Source of the DNA: CAXBMB01 sp052078155
GTDB taxonomy: Bacteria; Pseudomonadota; Alphaproteobacteria; Kiloniellales; DSM-21159
Direction: 5' to 3'
Assembly (NCBI GenBank): GCA_052078155.1
Contig: JBQJBP010000001.1
Coordinates: forward strand, 1,116,001-1,180,000
DNA: 64,000 nt
The translations under genes were made by a program, and so were the position numbers. Numbering within the stretch: the stretch's first letter is position 1; every line of letters starts with the position of its first letter. This document shows positions 1 to 8,741 of this stretch, piece by piece. The notes beneath the pieces are model-generated. The model saw only the letters and a list, made by a program, of their open reading frames with translations, was not told the origin of the DNA and made no database searches.

Positions 1-10
1 TGAGATTGTT

Positions 11-183
11 CCGCTCCCATTATGGCGCAGTACCAAGGAGGCCATAGTGCGTAGGGCCGTCGCAGGCTTTAACCCGGGCGGTTCCATCGGAATAACCGAC
101 CCGCTCCCACTATGGCGCAATAAAGGGAGGCCATGGTGCGTAGGGCCGCTGCAGGGTTTAAACCGGGCGGTCCACCGGGATAG
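11..183. repeat. two tandem copies of a 90-bp repeat
   Basis: A unit beginning CCGCTCCCA at 11 recurs at 101 with a period of 90 bp. The two copies share the blocks TATGGCGCA, GGAGGCCAT, GTGCGTAGGGCCG, GCAGG and CCGGGCGG, with scattered substitutions. The array lies just downstream of the M20 gene stop and may continue left of the window. The period is a multiple of three, so an ORF runs through it (47-310), but nothing else supports coding. Its function is unknown. Confidence 0.75.
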
Positions 184-233
184 CTTTATCTTTTCCAAAC
201 CCGCCGACATACAGCAATTCGATGCCAGCCTTC

Positions 234-1376
234 TTATCCGGAAAGAGGCAAGCGGGCGCGGGCCAGTTCGGCCCAGAGGGTTGCGCCGATGGGCAGAAGA
301 TCATCATTGAAATCATAGTCAGCTGAATGCAGAGGCCGCCCCTGTGAGCCATCGGTCCCGTTTCCCATCAGAAGGAAGCAACCGGGCACCACCGCAGCGA
401 AGTTGGCAAAATCCTCTGAAAAAGTCATGGAAGGACGATTGCCATCGGTTTCCAGGTTCAGCGTTTTCGCCACAGCCGTCGCGTGGGCCGCCGCCTCTGC
501 ATCGTTGATGGTTTCGATAAACTCCGTCCAGAACCTGACAGTGATCTCCACCTTATGGGCGATGGCAATGCCGGAGGCGACCTGTCGCATGTGCGCTTCG
601 ATCAGGCGCCGATCCTCCGGCGAGGCCGCCCGCGCATCCCCTTTCAGCAGAGTATGGCCGGGCAGGACATTCCGCTGACCATCCGTGATGAATTCAGTCA
701 CCGAAACAACCGCCCCGGAGGAGGGGCGCAGCTTGCGTGACACAATGGTCTGCAGAGCCAAAACCAGCTCCGCGGCCGGGGTGATGGTCTCTCTGCCCAC
801 ATGGGGCATGGAGGCGTGTCCCCCCTGCCCGGAGACTTCAATCTCAAAGAGGTTTTCACTGTAGGTGATGACCCCGGGCCGGGTTGAAATGCGGCCCAGA
901 GGCTCTCCCGGCAGGTTGTGAGCACCGTATACCTCCTGAATGGGAAACTGCTCCAGAATGCCTTCATCGATCATGGCCTGCGCGCCCAGTCCATGTTCTT
1001 CATTGGGCTGAAAGAGGAGCACCACTGTGCCATCAAAGCTCGGGTCTCTGGCCAGCAGTTCTGCCGCCCCCAGCAGCATGGTGGTGTGGCCGTCGTGCCC
1101 GCAGGCATGCATCACACCGTCATGGCAGGAACGATGGTCAAACTGGTTGATCTCAGCAATGGGCAAGGCGTCGAAATCTGCCCTGATTCCAATAGAACGG
1201 GTCCCCTCACCCGCCCGCAGCACCCCAACGATGCCCACGCCCTCATGGGTTTCGATATCCAGAGAGCGCAGATGTCGGGCAATGCGCTGCTTTGTCCAGT
1301 GTTCCTGAAATCCCAGCTCCGGATGCTGATGCAACTCGTGCCGCAGTGCTCTAAGTCGTTCAGAAAAATCACTCAC
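234..1376 (-). CDS. M20-family metal-dependent amidohydrolase (hippurate/N-acyl amino acid hydrolase type)
   Basis: The 380-residue protein has the normal length for the M20D amidohydrolase family, which hydrolyses N-acyl amino acids such as hippurate with a two-metal site. Visible motifs are RADFDALP (about residue 66), the metal-binding HACGHDGH at 90-97, the NEE pair of the catalytic Glu, and GQGGHASMP of the lid domain. The protein has no signal peptide, so it should be cytosolic. The start is GTG at 1376, preceded by GGAG eight bases upstream. A GntR regulator is divergent about 345 bp away and probably controls it. The substrate cannot be read from the sequence. Confidence 0.9.
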   Translation of the reverse strand: MSDFSERLRALRHELHQHPELGFQEHWTKQRIARHLRSLDIETHEGVGIVGVLRAGEGTRSIGIRADFDALPIAEINQFDHRSCHDGVMHACGHDGHTTMLLGAAELLARDPSFDGTVVLLFQPNEEHGLGAQAMIDEGILEQFPIQEVYGAHNLPGEPLGRISTRPGVITYSENLFEIEVSGQGGHASMPHVGRETITPAAELVLALQTIVSRKLRPSSGAVVSVTEFITDGQRNVLPGHTLLKGDARAASPEDRRLIEAHMRQVASGIAIAHKVEITVRFWTEFIETINDAEAAAHATAVAKTLNLETDGNRPSMTFSEDFANFAAVVPGCFLLMGNGTDGSQGRPLHSADYDFNDDLLPIGATLWAELARARLPLSG

Positions 1377-1663
1377 AACAGAACTCCAATGATACCTGTT
1401 TCAAACCGAAACCACCGAGCATGTGGCTCGGACAAACCTCGTGGACAAGCCGGACCGCAGAGCCAGGAGCGGGATTTTCCACCCTGCAAAGCGGTCCTCC
1501 CAATCTGTTGACCTGCCTCCAACGCATTGAAAAGAAGCAGACTCAGCCGGCTCCGGGCCTGGTTCTTCAAGGACGTCCCAAAGGGGACACCCGTTGTGGT
1601 CAGCCAGCGGGTGGCAGCCGGTCGAGACAGCGTCTTGTCGCGCCCCGGTTGGCAGCTTAAAAT
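1377..1663. other. intergenic region between amidohydrolase and GntR gene
   Basis: This 287-bp stretch separates two divergent genes. Overlapping ORFs here on both strands look like shadows: they have no ribosome-binding site and no recognisable composition. The promoter of the M20 gene should lie here. Confidence 0.4.
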
Positions 1664-1694
1664 CTGGTATAGACCAACATCTGGTATATACCAA
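1664..1694. promoter_or_regulatory. tandem GntR/HutC-type operators
   Basis: Two near-identical imperfect palindromes, CTGGTATAGACCAA (1664-1677) and CTGGTATATACCAA (1681-1694), are 17 bp apart and end 26 bp before the GntR start codon. The cores TGGTATAGACCA and TGGTATATACCA resemble the TGGTCTAGACCA operators known for NagR/DasR members of the HutC subfamily. Placement suggests autoregulation and probably control of the divergent amidohydrolase. Confidence 0.75.
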
Positions 1695-1720
1695 AATTGT
1701 TTTCCGGAGAGCAACACCCA

Positions 1721-2464
1721 ATGCCCGTTCACGACCCTTCAGAAACCGAACACATGGCGGCTTACCAACAGGTGATCGAGCATCTGCGCGACAAGATCGA
1801 GAAAGGTGCGTTTCAGGAAGACATCCCGCTGCCGTCAGAAAGAACCCTTGCCGAGCAGTTCAGCATCAGCCGAATGACGGCCCGCCGGGCCCTTCTGGCA
1901 CTGGAGGTGGAGGGGCTGGCCTACAGCGCCGGGCGGCGTGGTCGCTTTGTTTCGCCCCAGCGGCTGACCTACGACATCAGCAAAACCGTCAGTATTTCAG
2001 CCCACGCGGCCAAGCACGACCTTGGGCTCGAAATCAAGATGATCTCCCAGGCGAAAACCCGGGCGGATCCCCTGCTGGCTGACAAACTTGCCGTCCAGGA
2101 AGGGGCAGAGCTTTATCGCTACAGCCGATTGTTTCTGCTGAAAGGCCATCCGGCTTTCATAGAGGAAGAACATGCCATCGCCGACCTGTTTCCCGGGCTG
2201 TTTGATCACGACCTGAAGCAATCCACCACCGTGCTGATGGAACGTGCCTATGGAATCGCCCCGCGGTTTGGCGACATCAGCATTCGCATGCGGGCCTTAA
2301 GCAAAGAAGAAAGCCAGCTGTTGGGCGTGGCCACTTACAACGCCGGTATTGCCCTGGAACAGGCCATTCTCGACGCGGACAACCGCCCCTACTGTTTTGG
2401 CCGCCAGATCTGGCGCGGGGAACTGGCAGAATTCACAGCCCGAGCCATGGTTGGTGAGCGATAA
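1721..2464 (+). CDS. GntR-family transcriptional regulator, HutC subfamily (UTRA domain)
   Basis: The 247-residue protein has an N-terminal winged helix (about residues 10-75, with LPSERTLAEQFSISRMTARRAL typical of GntR recognition helices) followed by a UTRA effector-binding domain (about 90-240). I chose ATG 1721 over an upstream TTG at 1697 because CCGGAGAG lies at suitable spacing before it and the TTG would fall beside the operators. The UTRA ligand cannot be predicted. HutC-subfamily members usually sense small catabolites such as N-acylated sugars or urocanate, so an N-acyl amino acid handled by the divergent amidohydrolase is a reasonable guess. Confidence 0.9.
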   Translation: MPVHDPSETEHMAAYQQVIEHLRDKIEKGAFQEDIPLPSERTLAEQFSISRMTARRALLALEVEGLAYSAGRRGRFVSPQRLTYDISKTVSISAHAAKHDLGLEIKMISQAKTRADPLLADKLAVQEGAELYRYSRLFLLKGHPAFIEEEHAIADLFPGLFDHDLKQSTTVLMERAYGIAPRFGDISIRMRALSKEESQLLGVATYNAGIALEQAILDADNRPYCFGRQIWRGELAEFTARAMVGER

Positions 2465-2710
2465 AGCCAACGAAATCCCGACGAAGCAGAGCCTGATGGC
2501 ACTTCACCCTAAAGCTGCACGCTTCAAGACCTGAAGAACAGTTTGCTTCAGGCTGCAGCGCAGAGCTACCCGCGCCCCACAGCCGCAGATCACAGCGCGC
2601 AACGGAACCAGCCATCACTTTCTTTGATCTATCGCGTCCGCTGAACCGTAAAGATCTGCACAGGCCACAACCCTATCAACTTTACCCGGAAACCACAGGC
2701 GCAGGTTCAG

Positions 2711-3289
2711 ATGGCACCCCCATTTTTCAAAGCTATGCAGATGATCATCCCGGTAACTGCGCTGATGCTTCCGTTTTTGCCTCCCGTTACACAAGGGCCC
2801 GCTGCAGAGATGATCGAGAATTTTCACTCTTCCCCGGACACACGTTGGGAGTTCATCAGCGACCAGGTCATGGGGGGCGTATCGACGGGCCAGGTCTCCT
2901 TTTCCGAAAGCGCAGAAGAAGCTTCATTGCGGCTCCAGGGCTCGGTCAGCACAGAAAACAACGGCGGTTTCATTCAGGCACGCCTGAAACTGAAAGACCG
3001 GTTGCCAGAATCGGCACAAGGGATCGAACTGGAGGTGCGGGGGAACGACCAGCAGTACTTTGTCCATGCCCGAACCACCGGCACACTTTTGCCCTGGCAC
3101 TACTATCAGGCCCCGTTTGAAACCTCTTCGGATTGGACATTGATCCGCCTGCCCTTTACCGCCTTTAAGGCTGAAGGCTGGTTACTGAGTGAACAACCCT
3201 CCCCTGACAGCATTACCAGTTTTGCGGTGGTTGCCTTCGGACGGAAGCACAGCGCGGATGTCTCGATCCGGAATCTGAGCTTTTACTAA
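2711..3289 (+). CDS. CIA30-family (NDUFAF1-like) exported protein
   Basis: The 192-residue protein begins with a hydrophobic segment (about residues 9-30, IIPVTALMLPFLPPV) that looks like a signal peptide. The mature part has the ISDQVMGGVSTG motif and beta-rich layout of the CIA30 family, named after the mitochondrial complex I assembly factor. Bacterial members are widespread and mostly uncharacterised, so a complex I role here is not established. The start is uncertain: ATG 2711 has no clear ribosome-binding site, and ATG codons at 2735 and 2741 are alternatives. It stands alone between the GntR gene and the RTX gene. Confidence 0.75.
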   Translation: MAPPFFKAMQMIIPVTALMLPFLPPVTQGPAAEMIENFHSSPDTRWEFISDQVMGGVSTGQVSFSESAEEASLRLQGSVSTENNGGFIQARLKLKDRLPESAQGIELEVRGNDQQYFVHARTTGTLLPWHYYQAPFETSSDWTLIRLPFTAFKAEGWLLSEQPSPDSITSFAVVAFGRKHSADVSIRNLSFY

Positions 3290-3458
3290 GGCGCGGATGG
3301 TCTTCGCCAGCGTTGGCACCGCCCAGCAAAACCAACCGGAGGGTCCCGCATACACCAGCTTGTGAGCAGGAATAGATTGAACTGCTGCCTGAGAACTGGC
3401 TAGCCTGTTTCACCCCTTTTCACCCCACTCACCCCCATAACCCGAGGGAGACGACGCA

Positions 3459-4193
3459 ATGGCAACGATACTAGGTGGAGAAGGCAGTGACACTCTGTCT
3501 GGTGGCAACGAAAACGACACCATCAAAGGCTTTGCGGCAGACGACAAGCTCTCGGGAAACGCTGGCAACGATCTGGTTTTTGGCGGGGCTGACAATGATT
3601 TCCTCGAAGGGGGCAGCGACAACGATACGCTGCGTGGGGGCAAGGGGCTGGACATCCTGAACGGGGATGACAACAACGACCGCCTCCTGGGGGATCTCGG
3701 CCATGACAAGATGTTTGGCGGCGCCGGAGACGATACCCTGTTTGGCGGCTTCGCGGTGGATGAAAACGGCGATGATGATACGCTCAGCGGGGGTGACGGC
3801 AACGATGTCTTTGAAATGGGAACTGGCCAGGATCAATTGTTCGGTGGTCAGGGCAACGATCTGTTCAAAACCAACAATTCGGTGACCGGAACCGTGAATG
3901 CCGGATTTGGCAACGACACCATGACTTTCACCGGCAACCGGGCCGACTACACCATTGAAAAGCGCGAGTCCTGCCCGCCGGAACTGGGGGGCGCCGATCC
4001 GGATAAAGTACAGCCTGACACCACCTGCAACTGTGACCAGATTTACATCCTTTACAACGGTGCAGACGGATCTCTGTCATTGGAAGTGGAACAGGTGGAA
4101 ACGCTGCAGTTTGCCGACGGCACGGTTACCCTCAGAACCATTGATCAGAACAACAGCGAAAACTGCGACTATTCACTGGACCTGATGGGATAA
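3459..4193 (+). CDS. RTX (haemolysin-type) calcium-binding repeat protein
   Basis: The 244-residue acidic protein opens directly with glycine/aspartate-rich nonapeptides of the GGxGxDxLx type (GGEGSDTLSGGNENDTIKG and following), about ten of them up to residue 135. A non-repeat domain of about 100 residues follows, containing four cysteines (two of them in a CNC pair). There is no N-terminal signal peptide, which is usual for type I secretion substrates with a C-terminal signal. Calcium would fold the repeats outside the cell. No ABC exporter is nearby. The start is well supported by GAGGGAG before the ATG. The catalytic or binding role is unknown; the protein is very small for an RTX toxin. 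Confidence 0.88.
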   Translation: MATILGGEGSDTLSGGNENDTIKGFAADDKLSGNAGNDLVFGGADNDFLEGGSDNDTLRGGKGLDILNGDDNNDRLLGDLGHDKMFGGAGDDTLFGGFAVDENGDDDTLSGGDGNDVFEMGTGQDQLFGGQGNDLFKTNNSVTGTVNAGFGNDTMTFTGNRADYTIEKRESCPPELGGADPDKVQPDTTCNCDQIYILYNGADGSLSLEVEQVETLQFADGTVTLRTIDQNNSENCDYSLDLMG

Positions 4194-4223
4194 CGACAAG
4201 CACTCGTTCCCCTCAAAAAAAGA

Positions 4224-4260
4224 AAACCCTCCACCAAAGGAAATGGCGGAGGGTTTTTTT
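4224..4260 (+). terminator. intrinsic terminator after RTX gene
   Basis: AACCCTCCACC pairs with GGCGGAGGGTT (one mismatch) across a short loop and is followed by a T-run. It begins about 30 bp after the RTX stop codon. Confidence 0.88.
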
Positions 4261-4274
4261 AGGCCTGAGCCGTT

Positions 4275-4442
4275 AGAGTCTTATCGTCTCATTTGGAAGC
4301 GTGAGGTGAATTCAAACAAGACGTGATTAAGCCTCTTTTAACCTGTTAGAGAGTGAGTCACGACTGAAGCAAAGCGCAAAGCGCTTCTTCGTCAGACGAT
4401 CACACTCTAGGCGTGACCGATTTCGTCAAAACCGCTTTCTGC
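4275..4442. repeat. dispersed hairpin repeat, copy A (about 170 bp)
   Basis: This segment aligns nearly end to end with 17764-17935. Shared blocks include AGAGTCTTATCGTCTC, TAAGCCTCTTTT, AACCTGTTAGAG, CACGACTGAAGC, AGAGCGCAA/AAGCGCAAA and CGATCACACTCTAG. It contains two successive inverted repeats, so transcripts would fold into adjacent hairpins. The rest of the gap up to the SDR gene (4443-4686) shows nothing I can support. Confidence 0.8.
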
Positions 4443-4686
4443 TCAAAACTGAGCCCTGCGTCACCCTCCCAAACTGCGCAAAAAGGCCCCCATCGCTTTG
4501 AGGTGCACCACAAAGTAAACCCGTCCAATGCGGATCGTCTCTATGCCTGTTTGTGCAGGATCACCGCGTGATAACACCTGGCGCGGGAACCACTCTTCAG
4601 AGGGCGAAAAGGCAGTCCCCGGTTTCCTCTGACGAGCCAAACGCTTCCAGGGAAACCGGGCACAGGCGCCAACCTCTGTGACAGAA

Positions 4687-5427
4687 TCAGCCCGGCAACA
4701 TCTCGCCAATCTGCCTTTCCACCGATTTCATGTCAGCAAGCATGGATTTCTGAAGATCCTGGGCCATGGGGTCGGGATAGATATCCTCTTCCCCTGCCTC
4801 CAAAGCAGAAAAGACCGCTGCCACCACGGCTGACGGTGCCGTCTTGTCCATGGGGAAAGAGGCGGCCATGTCCGTATCCACAGGACCTGGGTATACGCCC
4901 ACGACCTGCGTACCCTGGGCTGCCAGTTCCGCACGTACACCCTGCGTCAGAGAATGCACCGCCGCTTTTGAAGCGCTGTAAGACCCCAGGGCCGGGAAAT
5001 TCACATGGGAAGCGATGGACGCCATGTTGATGATTGCGCCACCACCTTGTCTGGCCAGAACAGGGGCGTAGGCGCGGATCATGTTGAAACTGCCAAAATA
5101 GTTCGTTTCCATTTCCTGACGGGCCGCCTGCGCTGAGTTGGCGGCGACCAGACCTTCGAATGCAGCGACCCCGGCGTTGTTGATCAGCAGGTCCACATCA
5201 TCATAAGCGGCGGCTACCTGTGCGACCTGCGTTTCTTCCGTGACGTCCAGTTGCACCGCCACGACACGACCCCCACTTTGGGCCACAAGGTCATCAAGAC
5301 TGGCTGTGTTGCGGGCGGTTGCATAGATTTTGCTGGCTCCCTGGGCCAGCAGCGTCTCGACAAATGCCCGGCCAATGCCCCGGTTTGCCCCGGTTACCAA
5401 GGCGGTCTTTCCGTTGATTTTGCTCAT
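4687..5427 (-). CDS. short-chain dehydrogenase/reductase (classical SDR)
   Basis: The 246-residue NAD(P)-dependent oxidoreductase has all classical SDR motifs: TGANRGIG (12-19) for the cofactor, NNAG (83-86), and the catalytic Ser137, Tyr150 and Lys154 (YSASK). I chose ATG 5427 rather than 5457 because AGGAAAAGAG precedes it and SDRs of this type begin just before the first beta strand. It is divergent from a TetR regulator with two palindromic sites in between. This arrangement is typical of a repressor controlling its neighbouring reductase. The substrate is unknown. Confidence 0.9.
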   Translation of the reverse strand: MSKINGKTALVTGANRGIGRAFVETLLAQGASKIYATARNTASLDDLVAQSGGRVVAVQLDVTEETQVAQVAAAYDDVDLLINNAGVAAFEGLVAANSAQAARQEMETNYFGSFNMIRAYAPVLARQGGGAIINMASIASHVNFPALGSYSASKAAVHSLTQGVRAELAAQGTQVVGVYPGPVDTDMAASFPMDKTAPSAVVAAVFSALEAGEEDIYPDPMAQDLQKSMLADMKSVERQIGEMLPG

Positions 5428-5465
5428 TTTCTCTTTTCCTGTTGAGTTCGGCGGCATGAATTAAA

Positions 5466-5529
5466 TACCGTTAGGTACTAAATTAGAACCTTGAACTCCC
5501 ACTTCAAGAGAATAAAATACCGACTGGTA
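5466..5529. promoter_or_regulatory. two TetR-type operators in the SDR/TetR intergenic region
   Basis: TACCGTTAGGTA (5466-5477) and TACCGACTGGTA (5518-5529) are palindromes with identical TACCG-NN-GGTA arms, 52 bp apart. They flank the promoter region between the divergent SDR and TetR genes. The spacing is about five helical turns, which would permit cooperative binding or looping. Confidence 0.75.
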
Positions 5530-5556
5530 AAAAATAATATCCAACAGAGACACCTC

Positions 5557-6171
5557 ATGCCCCCGGGTCGCCCCAGAAAAACCGATCCCCAAGATGTTTT
5601 GGACCGCGCCATGAAGCTCTTCTGGGAGAAGGGCTACAAAGGCACATCCTTCAACGATCTTGTTCAGGCTACGGGCATGGCCAAACCTGGTCTCTACGCC
5701 ACCTTTGGTGACAAGCAGCAGCTCTATGAAAAAGCGCTGACATACTATTTTGAAGATCTCGGTTCCCCGCTGCTGGAAGATATGGCTCACTCTTCAGATG
5801 ACCTGAAAACAGCGGTGCGAAAGTTCCTGGAAGCTGTGATCAGAAACAGCCGGAAAGTGAACAACCCCAACGGCTGCTTTGTCGTGAACAGTCTGCTGGA
5901 GTGTGCAGACGGGCCAGAGGACATGGCCGGTCTCGCCCGCAAATTTGACCAGCAAAGAAGAGATGTTTTTGTCACTCGCTTTTTGAGTGCCCAGAAGAAC
6001 CATGAATTGCCGGCGTCTTCAGACCCCATAGCGCTGGCTGATTTCTTCGCCAGCCAGTCCCTCTCCCTGGCGGTCATGTCTCGAGCTGGCAACAGTCGGG
6101 AAACCATCGACCATGTGCTGGAAACGGCCTTATCCCTGCTGCCTGATGGGCCACAAAACCGCGAATTGTAA
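5557..6171 (+). CDS. TetR/AcrR-family transcriptional repressor
   Basis: The 204-residue protein opens with GRPRKTDPQDVLDRAM and has the TetR helix-turn-helix (FNDLVQATGMAKPGLYATFGDK, residues about 29-50), followed by an all-helical ligand domain. ATG 5557 is preferred to the upstream in-frame start at 5491, since the extra residues lie across the operator and the GRPR beginning is typical. It probably represses itself and the divergent SDR gene. A dehydrogenase-linked TetR of this form often answers to aldehydes, quinones or electrophiles, but the inducer here is unknown. Confidence 0.92.
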   Translation: MPPGRPRKTDPQDVLDRAMKLFWEKGYKGTSFNDLVQATGMAKPGLYATFGDKQQLYEKALTYYFEDLGSPLLEDMAHSSDDLKTAVRKFLEAVIRNSRKVNNPNGCFVVNSLLECADGPEDMAGLARKFDQQRRDVFVTRFLSAQKNHELPASSDPIALADFFASQSLSLAVMSRAGNSRETIDHVLETALSLLPDGPQNREL

Positions 6172-6467
6172 GCTGATCACCCATCAGGGTCTCAGCCAAT
6201 CAAAAGTGTGTCGAGACCAGTGACCGCCGTGCCGCACCTGGTGCCAACTGAGGTGTTAAAGAGGCCTTTTTTAGCGCTGCAAAGTCTTTGGGCTGTCGGT
6301 TCGCCCAGATCGCTGGAGAGACCAGGGGCAGGACAAACCTGACCTTCCAGAAGGTTTCGTTAATCTCCCTGTCTTACTTTTGTTGATGAAACAACTGGGC
6401 ATGCACCAGCTGGAGCCGCCACCCGTTCAACCCATAAGCCCCCGCCCCTGAACACGAGGACTCCCCT

Positions 6468-6629
6468 ATGACCCGTGAAGAAAAGATCCAGATTGCCGCA
6501 ACCCTTACTGCTGGACTATCAGCCAGCGGGCGGCCTCTGGCAGTCACACCGGTAGACCAGTTCATGGATTTCCTGGCTACGCTGGGAGAGAAAGAAGAAG
6601 AAATCGATATGATCCTGAATGACGCCTGA
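6468..6629 (+). CDS. small hypothetical protein (53 aa)
   Basis: A short reading frame starts with ATG 6468, with GAGGA eight bases upstream, and encodes MTREEKIQIAATLTAGLSAS followed by a mostly helical, acidic tail ending EEEIDMILNDA. The good ribosome-binding site, amphipathic helical composition and coding-like codon use suggest a real gene. It has no membrane segment and no family I recognise. It sits alone between the TetR gene and the repeat-rich gap. Confidence 0.55.
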   Translation: MTREEKIQIAATLTAGLSASGRPLAVTPVDQFMDFLATLGEKEEEIDMILNDA

Positions 6630-6822
6630 TGCAGCAGCCTGCAAGGAGTCAGGGCTAAGCAGATCAAGCCGGATGTCTTGCCCCGAAGCTGACAGGTAGA
6701 GGGTTGTCGGTTTGGCGCATGCTGGGCCGAAACGGCAGCGAAAAGGGCATCACTTTGTTTTTGCCCCCTACGGGACAAAGAAGAGGCCTCTGAGCTTTTT
6801 CTTGAAAAGACCCGTTTCCCCG

Positions 6823-6960
6823 AGAGCATGATCGGTCTGGTTAGAAGCGCTTTGCGCTTGTACCTAAACTGTGACGCATCCTCAAAAACACTGAAAAGAG
6901 TTTCACGCTTCAGATGTTATGACGCAGTGATTCCACTTAAACCGATTGGGCTCTGGAAAG
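6823..6960. repeat. dispersed hairpin repeat, partial copy C
   Basis: AGAGCATGATCGGTCTGG and the following AGAAGCGCTTTGCGCTT match the right-hand part of copy B (17899-17935) at roughly 31 of 37 positions. About 80 bp further on, an inverted version (CCACTTAAACCGATTG) appears, so the whole segment is a loose inverted repeat. The gap 6630-7072 holds no other feature I can support. Confidence 0.6.
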
Positions 6961-7072
6961 CACCCTCAACCTGCGGGAAACGGCTTTCCTGCTCGACTCA
7001 ACAGGCGCACCGATTGAGCGCGAAACGGCGCGGCCACCAGCATCTCAGTACAGGAAAGACCAGCAAAACTCT

Positions 7073-7765
7073 TTAGGACGGCACGGCGAATTTCTCCGCA
7101 TATTCAGCTTTGTAAGACTCAGCCAGGTCTTCCAGTTCCGCGAACAGATAGCCATCATAGAAGCGGAAAGATTCCACGTTTCGGAACTGCCGGATTCCTG
7201 CATTTTGCAGGGGGTACCATCCTTCTTTCGTGGTGATTACACCGTTTGTCTGACTGATGACGGTCTGTAGCAGATCCTCATCTACTTCATCATCCGGCGC
7301 AAAGAAACCGATCACCCTCGACAGGGTCGCGAAGGGATCCTGCACAAGGTCTTCATAGGCGACTTCACAGGCTTCGTAGGGGAAGGCCGGACCAGTCCAC
7401 TTTGTGATGAACCTCGCCCATTTTTCCGCACTCTCACGGGCAAAGACCTCAAAAGTCTCAATATCGTCGGTGTTCCCGTTTCTCACGTAGAGCTCGTAGT
7501 TGGAGATCACCGAAGCCATAAGACTGCGATACTGGATCAGGTAAGGAACACCGGCCGTGGGCACTGACTTGCCATCACTGTCGTGGTTCTTTGATAGGTT
7601 GAGGCCTTCACGAGAACAGGGGAAGGTTCGGCAACAATCTACTTTTGAAGAATAGAATTCGCAGTAGGCGAATTTTTCACCGAAATATCTTTCAAGCGTT
7701 CTGACTAAAACATGATGCCCGCTTCTTGGCCAACTTACGCCAGCAACATAACGAATCCTGGACAT
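7073..7765 (-). CDS. sulfotransferase-like protein
   Basis: The 230-residue protein carries an N-terminal phosphosulfate-binding-type loop, SWPRSGHHVLVRTLER, and a mid-protein region typical of small sulfotransferase-fold proteins. Such enzymes transfer sulfate from PAPS to a hydroxyl or amine on a sugar, peptide or small molecule. ATG 7765 is chosen because it directly precedes the first beta strand; a GTG at 7807 is an alternative. It follows two other sulfotransferase-family genes on the same strand. The acceptor is unknown, and assignment to a specific Pfam family needs a profile search. Confidence 0.68.
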   Translation of the reverse strand: MSRIRYVAGVSWPRSGHHVLVRTLERYFGEKFAYCEFYSSKVDCCRTFPCSREGLNLSKNHDSDGKSVPTAGVPYLIQYRSLMASVISNYELYVRNGNTDDIETFEVFARESAEKWARFITKWTGPAFPYEACEVAYEDLVQDPFATLSRVIGFFAPDDEVDEDLLQTVISQTNGVITTKEGWYPLQNAGIRQFRNVESFRFYDGYLFAELEDLAESYKAEYAEKFAVPS

Positions 7766-7907
7766 ATACTTCCACTCTACCAGTTTCTTGACACGAACCT
7801 TTACCACATATAATCGCCAACCCAGACGGCTTGCAACCTTCTACCTGCCTGAATCACATCAGATTTTTTGCTGCAGATCTGGCGTGCAGGCGAAATTCCT
7901 TCTGAAA

Positions 7908-8741
7908 TCACGTCCAGGAGGGAGCGTTTTTTTCCTGCCACTCCCCAATTTTATCAAGCAGGCGCAAATCGTACTGATTTATGGATTCCAGCACATCTCT
8001 TGTGGACTTACTCAGCATGTCCAGGCTGGCAACCTCATAAGGTTGGGAGCTGTCTTTCGGCGTCACATTTACCTTTGGCAGCTTTTCCTCAATCACCCCC
8101 CTGCTCTTGAGAAAAGCTTCGATGTAATCAAGCGACCCGCAAACGAACCGGCCTGACTCAATCTCTGAGAGGATCGCTTTTTCCGCCTTGTCGTAGGCTT
8201 CATCGGTTCGGATGTTCCTGCCGGTGTATGCCCGACAATAGTAGTTACCCCACTGGATACGATAACGTCCGAACTCGTCAAGAAACTCTGGCGTCACGTC
8301 ATTGATGCTGCGGAGATTCTCGGAAAAGAACCGGTGCTGAGGATGTTTTGGGTTTGAATGCACAAAGTTAAAAAAGCTGATCACGCGGCTGATCACAGGC
8401 CTGATCACCGAAAAGTACTGCGTTTGGCGATTGAATAAACTGTGATACCCCCAGTTCATATGCCCGTAGACGACATCGTAGCTTTGATCACGCTCTTCAA
8501 CTTCCAGCGCCAGAAACCTCTCCCAATCGGACAGGAATTTTTTAGCCTTCTCCAGAGCCTGATCTTCGTCTGCACCCGGCCGCTTCGACAAGGTGTCGAC
8601 CTGCCGTTGAAACGCCTTCACTGAGACATACTTAGCAGCACGATCTCCGAATTTGCTGCGGATGGTGTTGTTGATCGACGACCCTGCGCACTTGGGAACA
8701 TGAATGTGAATCAGTACGCTATCAGAACTCTTTGGGTTCAT
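7908..8741 (-). CDS. sulfotransferase family protein (type-2-like)
   Basis: The 277-residue protein begins with the 5'-phosphosulfate loop HIHVPKCAGSSINNTI and has the 3'-phosphate motif VIRPVISRVISFFNF about 100 residues later, as in carbohydrate sulfotransferase-2-like proteins. It would use PAPS as donor. It is clearly paralogous to the gene at 9250-10089 (shared HIHVPKCAG, GNYxCRAYxGR, FxCGxxxxxE and the C-terminal SINxxDxRLxxxI). That comparison supports ATG 8741 rather than the upstream start at 8780. No membrane anchor or signal peptide is visible. Confidence 0.85.
   Translation of the reverse strand: MNPKSSDSVLIHIHVPKCAGSSINNTIRSKFGDRAAKYVSVKAFQRQVDTLSKRPGADEDQALEKAKKFLSDWERFLALEVEERDQSYDVVYGHMNWGYHSLFNRQTQYFSVIRPVISRVISFFNFVHSNPKHPQHRFFSENLRSINDVTPEFLDEFGRYRIQWGNYYCRAYTGRNIRTDEAYDKAEKAILSEIESGRFVCGSLDYIEAFLKSRGVIEEKLPKVNVTPKDSSQPYEVASLDMLSKSTRDVLESINQYDLRLLDKIGEWQEKNAPSWT

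Noticed and set aside
1373..1732. 119-codon ORF across the GntR promoter
   Set aside because: It runs through both operators and the GntR start, with arbitrary composition.
4461..4709. 82-codon minus-strand ORF after the SDR gene
   Set aside because: It overlaps the SDR gene end, has no clear ribosome-binding site and no recognisable features, so I left it out although it cannot be fully excluded.
6374..6829. 151-codon minus-strand ORF opposite the 53-residue gene
   Set aside because: Antisense to the better-supported small plus-strand gene and crossing the repeat; no supporting signal.
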